Shown here: positions 44,994 to 51,889 of the stretch, piece after piece
Layout of the letters: every line of letters begins with the position of its first letter
How positions within the stretch are numbered: the first letter of the stretch is position 1
The notes under the pieces: model-generated
Database searches by the model: none
Told to the model about the DNA's origin: nothing
What the model saw: the letters and a program-made list of their open reading frames with translations, nothing else
Assembly: GCA_044370695.1 (NCBI GenBank)
Contig: JBILVB010000002.1
Coordinates: 1 to 61,129, forward strand
DNA: 61,129 nucleotides
Source of the DNA: JBEIFW01 sp044370695
Lineage (GTDB): Bacteria; Actinomycetota; Acidimicrobiia; Acidimicrobiales; Ilumatobacteraceae
Direction: 5' to 3'
Position numbers and translations under genes: made by a program

Positions 44994-46430
44994 GTGCTCG
45001 ACCTGATGAGTGGCTTCATCCAGGAGCTGAGGACCGCCGGGCTTCCGGTGAGCCTCACCGAGAACCTGGATGCGATGGAAGCGGTGCAGCACATCCCCCT
45101 GGAGGACCGCGAGGCACTGAAGTACGCACTCGGCGCCACACTGGTCAAGAACAACTCGCACTGGCGGGTGTTCGAGACGGTGTTCGAGGTGTACTTCAGC
45201 CTGCGCGGGCCGCAGTACAAGCTGAAGCCCGATGCGGATCCCGACGAGATCATGCAGGCGCTCCAGGAGGCGATGGAGCGCCAAGGCGAGGGCAAGGGCG
45301 CGGGCGGCGCGATGGATCAGCTCACGCCCGAGGAGCTGATGCAGTTGCTGATGCGCGCGCTCATGGAGGGCGACGAGGCGCTCATGCGGGCCCTCGCGCA
45401 GCAGTCGGTCACCCGCTTCGCGGGCATGGAGCCCGGCCGTCCCGTCGGAGGCACCTACTACCTCTACCGCACGCTGCGGAACCTCGACCTCGAGGGCATG
45501 CTCGAGAAGCTGATGGAGAACACCCGTCAGATGATGCCGGACGGGCAGATGACACCGCTCGAGGAGCGCCTCGAGCGCGACGAGTACGACAACCGCATCG
45601 AGCAGTTCAAGCGCGAGGTCGAAGCCGAGATCCGGCGCCGCCTGGTCGCGGACCGCGGCGTCGAGGCCATGGCCAAGACGCTCCGCAAGCCGCTGCCCGA
45701 GGACGTCGACTTCATGCACGCCTCGCGCGACGAGATGGCCTCGCTGCGCAAGGCGCTGCAGCCACTCACCCGCAAGCTCGCCGCCCGGCTGGCCCGCAAG
45801 CGCCGCCACGGGCGCAAGGGGCCGCTCGATTTCCGCAACACGGTACGCCACTCGTTGTCCTACGGCGGCGTGCCGGCCGAGCCGAAGTTCAAGTTCCCTC
45901 GGCCGTCCAAGCCCGAGCTGATGGTGGTCGCCGACATCTCCGGCTCGGTCGCGGCGTTCGCCCGGTTCACGCTCATGCTGGTGTACGCCATCCAGAACCA
46001 GTTCTCGAAGGTCCGGTCGTTCGTCTTCATCGACGGCATCGACGAAGTCACCGAGTACTTCAAGGGTTGCGAGGACATCACCGAGGCGATCCACCGGGTC
46101 AACACCGAGGCCGACGTCGTGTGGGTGGACGGCCATTCCGACTACGGCCACGCCTTCGAGGTGTTCTGGGAGAAGTGGGGCAAGGAAGTGGGCCCCAAGA
46201 CCACCGTGCTGCTGCTCGGCGACGCCCGGAACAACTACCACGCCTCCCAGGCCTGGGTGGTGAAGGAGATTCGCAAGCGGGCCCGTCACGTGTTCTGGCT
46301 GAACCCCGAGCCCCGCTCCTACTGGAACACGGGCGACTCGATCGTCGGCGACTACGGCGCCCATTGCGACGGCGTGTACGAGTGCCGCAACCTGCGCCAG
46401 CTCGAAGGGTTCGTCGAGAAACTCGCATGA
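44994..46430 (+). CDS. CoxE-like VWA-domain protein, MoxR partner
   Basis: 478 residues. A helical N-terminal half (Met/Leu/Glu-rich, about 1-290) is followed by a VWA domain (about 295-475) with MIDAS residues Asp-x-Ser-x-Ser in VVADISGSVAAF near 310. FIDGIDEVTEYF and LLLGDARNNY are typical of the CoxE/ViaA group. No signal peptide, so it is cytoplasmic. It starts at GTG 44994 with GAGGAGC upstream. The pair is analogous to RavA-ViaA. Confidence 0.9.
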   Translation: MLDLMSGFIQELRTAGLPVSLTENLDAMEAVQHIPLEDREALKYALGATLVKNNSHWRVFETVFEVYFSLRGPQYKLKPDADPDEIMQALQEAMERQGEGKGAGGAMDQLTPEELMQLLMRALMEGDEALMRALAQQSVTRFAGMEPGRPVGGTYYLYRTLRNLDLEGMLEKLMENTRQMMPDGQMTPLEERLERDEYDNRIEQFKREVEAEIRRRLVADRGVEAMAKTLRKPLPEDVDFMHASRDEMASLRKALQPLTRKLAARLARKRRHGRKGPLDFRNTVRHSLSYGGVPAEPKFKFPRPSKPELMVVADISGSVAAFARFTLMLVYAIQNQFSKVRSFVFIDGIDEVTEYFKGCEDITEAIHRVNTEADVVWVDGHSDYGHAFEVFWEKWGKEVGPKTTVLLLGDARNNYHASQAWVVKEIRKRARHVFWLNPEPRSYWNTGDSIVGDYGAHCDGVYECRNLRQLEGFVEKLA

Positions 46431-46465
46431 CCCCCCGGTGCCTCCGGGTGGGCCGAGCCCTCCGA

Positions 46466-46471
46466 TAGGGT
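46466..46471 (+). promoter_or_regulatory. -10 box (TAGGGT) for ffh
   Basis: TAGGGT within CGATAGGGTCC ends 10 nt before ATG 46482; leaderless spacing. Confidence 0.55.
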
Positions 46472-46481
46472 CCCGGGCCGC

Positions 46482-47858
46482 ATGTTCGACGCACTGTCCG
46501 ACCGGTTCGACGGGATCCTCAAGCGCCTGCGCGGCAAGGGGACGCTGAAGGAGGCCGACGTCGACGAGGCGCTGGCGGAGATCCGTGTCGCCCTCCTCGA
46601 GGCCGACGTCAACGTCCGCGTCGCCCGTACCTTCGTCAACCGCCTGCGCGAGACGCTCGTCGGGCTCCAGCTCTCCAAGGCGCTCTCGCCCGGCCAGCAG
46701 GTGGTCAAGGCGGTCCGCGACGAGCTGCGCACGATGCTCGGCGGTGAGGTCCTCAAGATCACCTACGCGCCCAAGCCGCCGACGGTCGTGCTGCTCGCCG
46801 GCCTGCAGGGCTCGGGCAAGACCACCAACGCCGGCAAGCTCGCCCGCTGGTTCAAGGCCCAGGGTCGCAACCCGCTGCTCGTCGGTGCCGACCTGCAGCG
46901 GCCCGCCGCGGTCGAGCAGCTGCGCACCCTCGGACGTCAGGTCAACGTCCCGGTGTTCTCCGAACCGGGCGATCCCGTCAGCACGGCCCGCCGGGGTCTC
47001 GACGAGGCCCGCCGGCTCGGCAAGGACGTCGTCATCGTCGACACCGCCGGGCGCTTGGCGATCGACGCCGAGATGATGGACCAGGTCCGGCGGATCTCCG
47101 AAGCGACGGGCCCGCACTACACGTTCCTCGTGATCGACGCGATGCTCGGTCAGGACGCCGTCACGGTGGCCGAGGCGTTCCACGAGACGCTCGCCATCGA
47201 CGGGGTGATCCTGTCCAAGCTCGACGGCGACGCCCGGGGCGGTGCGGCGCTCAGCGTGAAAGAGGTGATCGGTCGCCCGATCGCCTTCGCATCGACGGGG
47301 GAGAAGCTCGACGCGTTCGAGCAGTTCCACCCGGACCGGATGGCCGACCGGATCCTCGGGATGGGCGACGTGTTGACGCTCATCGAGAAAGCCGAGCAGG
47401 TCTACGAGCGCGAGGAGGCCGAGCAGGCCGCCACGAAGCTCATGGAGGGCGAGTTCACGCTCGACGACTTCCTCGAGCAGATGCAGCAGCTCAAGAAGAT
47501 GGGCTCGCTGCAGAGCCTGATCGGGATGCTCCCGGGGGTACCCAAGGAGCTCAAGCAGGCCAAGATCGACGACGCCGAGCTGAAGCGGGTGGAGGCGATC
47601 ATCCGCTCCATGACCGCCGAGGAGCGTCGGAGGCCCGAGGTGATCAACGGCAGCCGCCGCACCCGGATCGCCAACGGGTCGGGCACCTCGGTCGGCGAGG
47701 TCAACCGCCTCGTCACGCAGTTCCGCGAGATGCAGAAGATGATGAAGCGCATGGGCGGGTTCGGCGGGTCGAAGGCGTCGAAGAAGACGAAGAAGTCCAA
47801 GGGCATGCCTGCGATCCCGGCCGGGTTCCCCGGAGCCGGGATCCCCGGGCTGCGCTAG
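46482..47858 (+). CDS. ffh: Signal recognition particle protein Ffh
   Basis: 458 residues. The N domain is followed by the GTPase G domain with GLQGSGKTTNAGKLA near 107-121, DLQRPAAVEQL near 139-149, DTAGRL near 187-192 and SKLDGDARGGAALS near 245-258, then the Met-rich M domain (about 310-440; FLEQMQQLKKMGSL, MQKMMKRMGGFGG) that binds 4.5S RNA and signal sequences. It targets membrane and secreted proteins with FtsY, which is not in the window. Confidence 0.97.
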   Translation: MFDALSDRFDGILKRLRGKGTLKEADVDEALAEIRVALLEADVNVRVARTFVNRLRETLVGLQLSKALSPGQQVVKAVRDELRTMLGGEVLKITYAPKPPTVVLLAGLQGSGKTTNAGKLARWFKAQGRNPLLVGADLQRPAAVEQLRTLGRQVNVPVFSEPGDPVSTARRGLDEARRLGKDVVIVDTAGRLAIDAEMMDQVRRISEATGPHYTFLVIDAMLGQDAVTVAEAFHETLAIDGVILSKLDGDARGGAALSVKEVIGRPIAFASTGEKLDAFEQFHPDRMADRILGMGDVLTLIEKAEQVYEREEAEQAATKLMEGEFTLDDFLEQMQQLKKMGSLQSLIGMLPGVPKELKQAKIDDAELKRVEAIIRSMTAEERRRPEVINGSRRTRIANGSGTSVGEVNRLVTQFREMQKMMKRMGGFGGSKASKKTKKSKGMPAIPAGFPGAGIPGLR

Positions 47859-47884
47859 TCCGGCGTCCTGGCCACGAACGCGGC

Positions 47885-47890
47885 TAGCAT
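47885..47890 (+). promoter_or_regulatory. -10 box (TAGCAT) for the rpsP operon
   Basis: TAGCAT lies 38 nt before GTG 47923. The predicted leader of about 26 nt includes AGGAGAA just before the start. Confidence 0.45.
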
Positions 47891-47922
47891 TCCCGGGTTC
47901 TCAATCGCGAGGAGAAACAGCA

Positions 47923-48192
47923 GTGGCCGTGAAGCTCCGCTTGATGCGGGTCGGGAAGACCAAGCAGCCCACCTACCGGGTCGTCGCCACGGACGGCCGG
48001 TCGCCACGCGACGGCCGGTTCATCGAGATCGTCGGTCAGTACAACCCGCGCTCGGAGCCGTCCGTCGTCGCGATCGACAACGCCAAGGCGCTGCGCTGGT
48101 TGCGCCACGGCGCCCAGCCCACCGAGCGGGTGCAGAAGCTGCTCGAGACCTCGGGGGCGTGGGCCGAGTTCCAGGCGGGCAAGGCCAAGTGA
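47923..48192 (+). CDS. rpsP: 30S ribosomal protein S16
   Basis: 89 residues. AVKLRLMRVGKTKQPTYRVV, the SPRDGRFIEIVGQYNP segment and WLRHGAQPTERVQKLLE are canonical. It is required for 30S assembly. First gene of rpsP-khpA-rimM-trmD-rplS, the standard order. It uses a GTG start with a clear AGGAG and overlaps the KH-domain gene by 4 nt. Confidence 0.98.
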   Translation: MAVKLRLMRVGKTKQPTYRVVATDGRSPRDGRFIEIVGQYNPRSEPSVVAIDNAKALRWLRHGAQPTERVQKLLETSGAWAEFQAGKAK

Positions 48193-48461
48193 CCGAGGGC
48201 CGCACGCCGTCTGCACCCACGGCCGTTGCGGTCGTGGATTACCTGGTTCGTTCGCTCGTCGACGACCCCGATGCGGTGGTGGTCAGCCAGAGCGATCGGC
48301 GCCGCCGGGGCCGAGGGGTGCTCATCGAGGTGCGCACCGGGCCGGGCGACATGGGACGGGTGATCGGCAAGGCGGGCAAGACCGCCCAGGCGATCCGGTC
48401 GGTCGTGCGGGCGGCCGCCACCCGTGACGGCGTAGAGGTCGACGTCGATTTCGTCGACTGA
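48189..48461 (+). CDS. khpA: KH-domain RNA-binding protein KhpA
   Basis: 90 residues with one KH domain: the GDMGRVIGKAGKTAQAIR loop (GxxG as GKAG, near 57-60) contacts RNA, and DYLVRSLVDDPDAVVV begins it. KhpA dimerises with KhpB/EloR and affects cell elongation and RNA turnover in other bacteria. GTG 48189 overlaps the rpsP stop (GTGA), and the order rpsP-khpA-rimM is usual. Confidence 0.92.
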   Translation: MTEGRTPSAPTAVAVVDYLVRSLVDDPDAVVVSQSDRRRRGRGVLIEVRTGPGDMGRVIGKAGKTAQAIRSVVRAAATRDGVEVDVDFVD

Positions 48462-48480
48462 GCCATCGGCGGGACCGCAC

Positions 48481-48960
48481 CTGCTGGAGGTCGGCCGGAT
48501 CGCCCGGCCGCACGGCGTGCGCGGCGAGGTGATGGTCGATCTCGTGACCGACCGTCCCGAGCGCACTCGCCCCGGCGCGGCATTGCTCACTGCGGGCGGG
48601 CGCACCCTCGTGGTGGAGCGGGCGACGCGACACCTGAGCCGTCCGGGTCACACGCGGTGGATCGTTCGGTTCGCCGGGGTCGACGACCGGGCCGGCGCCG
48701 AGGCGATCGCCGGGGAGACCCTGTCGGCCGCACCGATCGAGGACCCGGCCGAACTGTGGGTGCACGACCTCGTCGGCTCGGAGGTGGTCGAGCTCGACGG
48801 CACGGCGCGCGGTCGGGTGGTCGCCGTTCTGGAGAACCCGGCGCATGACCTGCTGGAGCTCGACTCGGGCGCGCTGGTGCCCGTGGTGTTCGTCCGTTCC
48901 TGCGTCGGCGGCCGCACCACGATCGACCCGCCCGACGGCCTGTTCGACCTCGGTGCGTGA
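48481..48960 (+). CDS. rimM: Ribosome maturation factor RimM, probable non-canonical start
   Basis: About 159 residues. RimM helps 30S maturation by binding S19. The family N-terminal motif VGRIARPHGVRGE is encoded from 48490, but the first ATG/GTG/TTG in frame is GTG 48517, inside that motif. An in-frame TAG at 48433 limits the start to 48436-48516, leaving CTG 48481 or 48484 (preceded by GGCGGGA) or ATT 48448. I place it at CTG 48481. The PRC-barrel domain follows (ELWVHDLVGSEVVELDG ... LLELDSGALVPVVF). Confidence 0.85.
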   Translation: MLEVGRIARPHGVRGEVMVDLVTDRPERTRPGAALLTAGGRTLVVERATRHLSRPGHTRWIVRFAGVDDRAGAEAIAGETLSAAPIEDPAELWVHDLVGSEVVELDGTARGRVVAVLENPAHDLLELDSGALVPVVFVRSCVGGRTTIDPPDGLFDLGA

Positions 48961-48972
48961 CCGGGTCCGCTG

Positions 48973-49719
48973 ATGCGCATCGACGTGTTCTCGATCTTCC
49001 CCGGCCTCGTCGACGGGTTCTGCGCCGAGTCGCTGCTCGGCAAGGCGCGCGCCACCGGCCTGCTGGACCTCCGGTGCCACGACCTGCGCGACGCGACGAC
49101 CGACAAGCACCGCTCCGTCGACGACACGCCCTTCGGCGGCGGACCGGGGATGGTGCTGCGGTGCGATCCGGTGTTCCGCTCGGTCGAGTCCGTCGATCCG
49201 CCCCGCCCGTTGCTCCTGCTCGGTCCGGGTGGGCGCCGCTTCGACCAGCGGATCGCCGAACGGCTCGCCGGCCTCGACGGGTTCAGCCTGCTGTGCGGGC
49301 GGTACGAGGCGGTCGACCACCGGGTGCGGGAACACCTCGTCGACGGCGAACTGTCCGTCGGCGACGTCGTGCTCGCCGGCGGCGAGTCGGCCGCGATCGT
49401 GGTCATCGAGGCCGTCGTACGCCTCGTGCCCGGCGTGATGGGGAACGACGCGTCCGGCGTCGGGGAGTCCTTCGGGGCCGATGGTCTGCTCGAAGGCCCG
49501 CAGTACACCCGTCCGGGCTCGTTCCGGGGCTGGGACGTGCCCGAGGTGCTGCGCTCGGGCGACCACGGCCGAATCGAGGCGTGGCGACACGCGCAGGCGC
49601 TGCACCGCACCCTGCGGGACCGGCCGGACCTGCTCGCAGCGCGCGGCGGGCTGCGACACGACGAGGAGCATGCCTTGGAGTCGACCCCGGCCGTGGAGTA
49701 TCCTTCGACGTTCCCGTGA
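48973..49719 (+). CDS. trmD: tRNA (guanine37-N1)-methyltransferase
   Basis: 248 residues. SAM-dependent SPOUT enzyme protecting reading frame at G37. RIDVFSIFPG begins it; DDTPFGGGPGMVLR, LLCGRYEAVDHRVREH and the trefoil-knot segment GDVVLAGGESAAIVVIEAV plus RLVPGVMGN are canonical. It follows rimM by 12 nt. An AT-richer -10-like box for rplS lies inside its 3' end. Confidence 0.97.
   Translation: MRIDVFSIFPGLVDGFCAESLLGKARATGLLDLRCHDLRDATTDKHRSVDDTPFGGGPGMVLRCDPVFRSVESVDPPRPLLLLGPGGRRFDQRIAERLAGLDGFSLLCGRYEAVDHRVREHLVDGELSVGDVVLAGGESAAIVVIEAVVRLVPGVMGNDASGVGESFGADGLLEGPQYTRPGSFRGWDVPEVLRSGDHGRIEAWRHAQALHRTLRDRPDLLAARGGLRHDEEHALESTPAVEYPSTFP
49699..49704 (+). promoter_or_regulatory. Possible -10 box (TATCCT) for rplS inside trmD
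   Basis: TATCCT lies 37 nt before ATG 49742, within the last codons of trmD. A leader of about 30 nt would include CCAGGAG. It would allow L19 to be made in excess of TrmD. Confidence 0.4.
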
Positions 49720-49741
49720 ACCGCCAGGAGCTGTGCGCGCC

Positions 49742-50089
49742 ATGAAGCCCACCGATCTCGTCGACGCCCCCCGCCTGCGAACCGACGTTCCGGCGTTCGG
49801 CCCCGGCGACATGGTCAAGGTCCACGTCAAGATCGTCGAAGGCAACCGTGAGCGCGTCCAGGTGTTCCAGGGCAACGTGATCGGCCGCCAGGGCAGCGGT
49901 CTGCAGGAGACGTTCACCGTCCGCAAGCTCAGCTTCCAAGTCGGCGTCGAGCGCACCTTCCCGCTGCACTCGCCGATCATCGACAAGCTCGAGGTCGTGT
50001 CGCGCGGCGACGTGCGCCGGGCCAAGCTCTACTACCTGCGCGAGCGCACCGGCCGGGCGGCCCGCGTGCGCGAAAAGCGCGACAACTGA
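49742..50089 (+). CDS. rplS: 50S ribosomal protein L19
   Basis: 115 residues. PAFGPGDMVKVHVKIVEGNRERVQVFQG, ETFTVRKLSFQVGVERTFPLHSP and RAKLYYLRERTGRAARVREKR are canonical. It sits at the 30S-50S interface. CCAGGAG precedes the ATG. It ends the rpsP-rplS cluster. Confidence 0.98.
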   Translation: MKPTDLVDAPRLRTDVPAFGPGDMVKVHVKIVEGNRERVQVFQGNVIGRQGSGLQETFTVRKLSFQVGVERTFPLHSPIIDKLEVVSRGDVRRAKLYYLRERTGRAARVREKRDN

Positions 50090-50103
50090 CGGTCGACGCC
50101 GAC

Positions 50104-50397
50104 GTGGGCGCCGAGGACCTCGACGATTTCGAGGCCGATCGGGAACTCCAACTCGCGCACGAGTACCAGGACGTCTCGGCGATGTTCCGGTACGCGGTCG
50201 AGACCGAACGGCGCTTCTACCTGGCCAACGAGGTCCGACTCGAGGTGGTCGGCAACGGGGTCCGGCCGCTGCTCGAGGTCGAACTCGTCGACGCGTGGGT
50301 GTGGGACATGTACCGGCGCAGCCGGTTCGTGCCGCGCGTCCGAGTGCTGACCTTCAAGGACGTGAACGTCGAGGAGCTCCCCCGACGGGAGCTGTGA
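50104..50397 (+). CDS. DUF2469 family protein
   Basis: 97 residues of an actinobacterial family with no known function. Recognisable features are the acidic start AEDLDDFEADRELQLAHEYQD and the YAVETERRFYLANEVRLEV segment near 33-51, followed by WDMYRRSRFVPRVRVLTF. It starts at GTG 50104, 14 nt after rplS, and is followed by yraN after one base. This order is shared among actinobacteria. Confidence 0.9.
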   Translation: MGAEDLDDFEADRELQLAHEYQDVSAMFRYAVETERRFYLANEVRLEVVGNGVRPLLEVELVDAWVWDMYRRSRFVPRVRVLTFKDVNVEELPRREL

Positions 50398-50398
50398 G

Positions 50399-50752
50399 AT
50401 GGTCGACCGTTCCCGGCAGGCCCGGGGCCGGTTCGGCGAGGACCTCGCGTCGCGCTGGTACACCCAGCGAGGGTTCACGGTGCTCGAGCGCAACTGGCGG
50501 GGGGAGGGCGGCGAGCTCGACCTCGTCGTGCATCGGCCCGGTCTGGTGGTCGTCGTCGAGGTGAAGGCGCGCGCGTCGGCGGCCTACGGCCTGCCGGCCG
50601 AAGCGGTGGGCCCCGCCAAACAGCGGCGGGTCCGCCGGCTCGGGGCGCAGTGGCTGGCCGGACCCGGTCGCAGCGTCGGTCGCGTCGAGGTGCGGTTCGA
50701 CGTCGCCTCGGTGCTGGGCACCGAGGTCACCGTCATCGAGGCAGCGTTCTGA
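50399..50752 (+). CDS. UPF0102 (YraN) nuclease-fold protein
   Basis: 117 residues of the YraN family, which has a restriction-endonuclease-like fold related to Holliday-junction resolvases. The putative metal site is in GEDLASRWY, the Asp of GGELDLVV and the ExK of VVVEVKAR. The cellular role is not settled. It begins one base after the DUF2469 stop. Confidence 0.9.
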   Translation: MVDRSRQARGRFGEDLASRWYTQRGFTVLERNWRGEGGELDLVVHRPGLVVVVEVKARASAAYGLPAEAVGPAKQRRVRRLGAQWLAGPGRSVGRVEVRFDVASVLGTEVTVIEAAF

Positions 50753-50778
50753 GCGGCGGGGTCGACGGAAGAATCCCG

Positions 50779-50784
50779 TAGGGT
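50779..50784 (+). promoter_or_regulatory. -10 box (TAGGGT) for nth
   Basis: TAGGGT ends 6 nt before GTG 50791; leaderless spacing. Confidence 0.5.
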
Positions 50785-50790
50785 GCCGGC

Positions 50791-51471
50791 GTGGCCGGAC
50801 CGCGCACCGTCGTCGGCCGGGCCCGGGCGATCGCCGCCCGGCTGGCCGAGGAGTACCCGGAAGCCCGCTGCGAGCTCGACCATTCCTCCCCGTTCGAGCT
50901 GCTGGCGGCGACGATCCTCTCGGCCCAGTGCACCGATGCCCGGGTCAACCAGGTCACGCCGGCGCTGTTCGCCCGCTACCCGACGCCGGTTGCACTCGCC
51001 GGCGCAGATCCGGCCGAGCTCGAAGCGATCGTGCGCCCGACCGGCTTCTACGCCGCCAAGGCCCGGAGCCTGATCGGCATGGCCGCCGGCGTGGTCGACC
51101 GATTCGGCGGGGAGGTACCCCGGCGCCTCGAGGACCTCGTCACCCTGCCCGGCGTCGGGCGCAAGACGGCGAACGTCGTGCGCACGGTGGCATTCGGGCT
51201 GCCCGGCCTACCGGTCGACACCCATGTCCAGCGCCTCGCCGGACGGCTCGGGCTCACCACGGCGACCGACCCGAGCGAGATCGAGCGGGACCTGAGCGAG
51301 CTGCTGTCACCCCGCGCCCGAGGTCCGTTCGGACTGCGTCTGATCCTGCACGGCCGCCGGGTGTGCGTCGCGCGCGCACCGCGGTGTGTCGAGTGCGCGC
51401 TCGCCGAGCTCTGTCCGAGCGCCGGCACCCTGGGTCGTCAGCCGGTTGCGCGGCGCTCCGGTCAGCAGTAG
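50791..51471 (+). CDS. nth: Endonuclease III (DNA glycosylase/AP lyase)
   Basis: 226 residues. Removes oxidised pyrimidines and nicks at abasic sites. The helix-hairpin-helix LPGVGRKTANVV near 112-123 carries the catalytic Lys, and VDTHVQRLAGRLGL has the catalytic Asp near 133. The 4Fe-4S ligands are C192, C199, C202 and C208 in the exact C-x6-C-x2-C-x5-C spacing. GTG start 6 nt after a -10 box. Two hairpins follow the stop. Confidence 0.96.
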   Translation: MAGPRTVVGRARAIAARLAEEYPEARCELDHSSPFELLAATILSAQCTDARVNQVTPALFARYPTPVALAGADPAELEAIVRPTGFYAAKARSLIGMAAGVVDRFGGEVPRRLEDLVTLPGVGRKTANVVRTVAFGLPGLPVDTHVQRLAGRLGLTTATDPSEIERDLSELLSPRARGPFGLRLILHGRRVCVARAPRCVECALAELCPSAGTLGRQPVARRSGQQ

Positions 51472-51482
51472 TTTCGGATCGC

Positions 51483-51505
51483 GATCAGGTTCCCGCCACC
51501 TGATC
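51483..51505 (+). terminator. First hairpin after nth
   Basis: GATCAGGT (51483-51490) and ACCTGATC (51498-51505) are a perfect 8-bp inverted repeat with a 7-nt loop, 11 nt after the nth stop. It may be a terminator or an operator-type palindrome. Confidence 0.45.
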
Positions 51506-51545
51506 TCATGGTGCGGCCGGGATCCGCCGCCTGGTAGCGCCGTGC

Positions 51546-51568
51546 ACGAGGGCCCGATGGGCCCTCGT
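51546..51568. terminator. Second hairpin after nth (terminator)
   Basis: ACGAGGGCCC (51546-51555) and GGGCCCTCGT (51559-51568) form a perfect 10-bp stem with a 3-nt GAT loop. It lies between nth and a convergent small ORF and can act in both directions. The rest of 51472-51635 shows no gene. Confidence 0.65.
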
Positions 51569-51635
51569 TGCGCGTGGGGGCCGTTTCGTCCCGTCGTCCG
51601 ACGGGGCGCGGCACCTCCGACCACGCGCCGAGGGG

Positions 51636-51836
51636 TCAGCTCGCGAGCGTCCGGGCCCGGCGGAGCTGACGGACCGCTTGGCGCACCAGGCGCTCGGTGT
51701 CGAGGAGGGCGGCGACGAGATCGTCGTGGTCGCCATCGGCGTGTGCCTGGGCGAGCACGCCCACCCGCTGCTGGATCTCCTCGAGGCTCGACGCGAGCGA
51801 CGACAGTTCCGACGCCGCTCCCGCGTTGATCGTCAT
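51636..51836 (-). CDS. Small uncharacterised helical protein
   Basis: 66 residues, not recognised; one long amphipathic helix pair rich in Ala, Leu, Glu and Arg (LSSLASSLEEIQQRVGVLAQ, then LLDTERLVRQAVRQLRRAR). ATG 51836 is 7 nt after CACACT (51844-51849 on the minus strand), which resembles a weak -10 box. It is divergent from hisD and converges on nth. It might not be a real gene. Confidence 0.45.
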   Translation of the reverse strand: MTINAGAASELSSLASSLEEIQQRVGVLAQAHADGDHDDLVAALLDTERLVRQAVRQLRRARTLAS

Positions 51837-51858
51837 GGGCCGAAGTGTGCCGGACCGG

Positions 51859-51864
51859 TAGCCT
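51859..51864 (+). promoter_or_regulatory. -10 box (TAGCCT) for the his operon
   Basis: TAGCCT within CCGGTAGCCTCG lies 25 nt before ATG 51890. The predicted leader is short (about 18 nt) and contains GGAG. No attenuator-type leader peptide with a His run is seen before hisD. Confidence 0.5.
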
Positions 51865-51889
51865 CGCCCGTCGGCATGGAGCGCACCGG

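Noticed and set aside
44096..46430. MoxR-CoxE pair as part of a CO dehydrogenase (cox) cluster
   Set aside because: No coxM, coxS or coxL genes are in the neighbourhood, and ffh follows directly.
48517..48519. GTG 48517 as the rimM start
   Set aside because: It lies inside the conserved VGRIARPHGVRGE motif and would delete the first strand of the fold.
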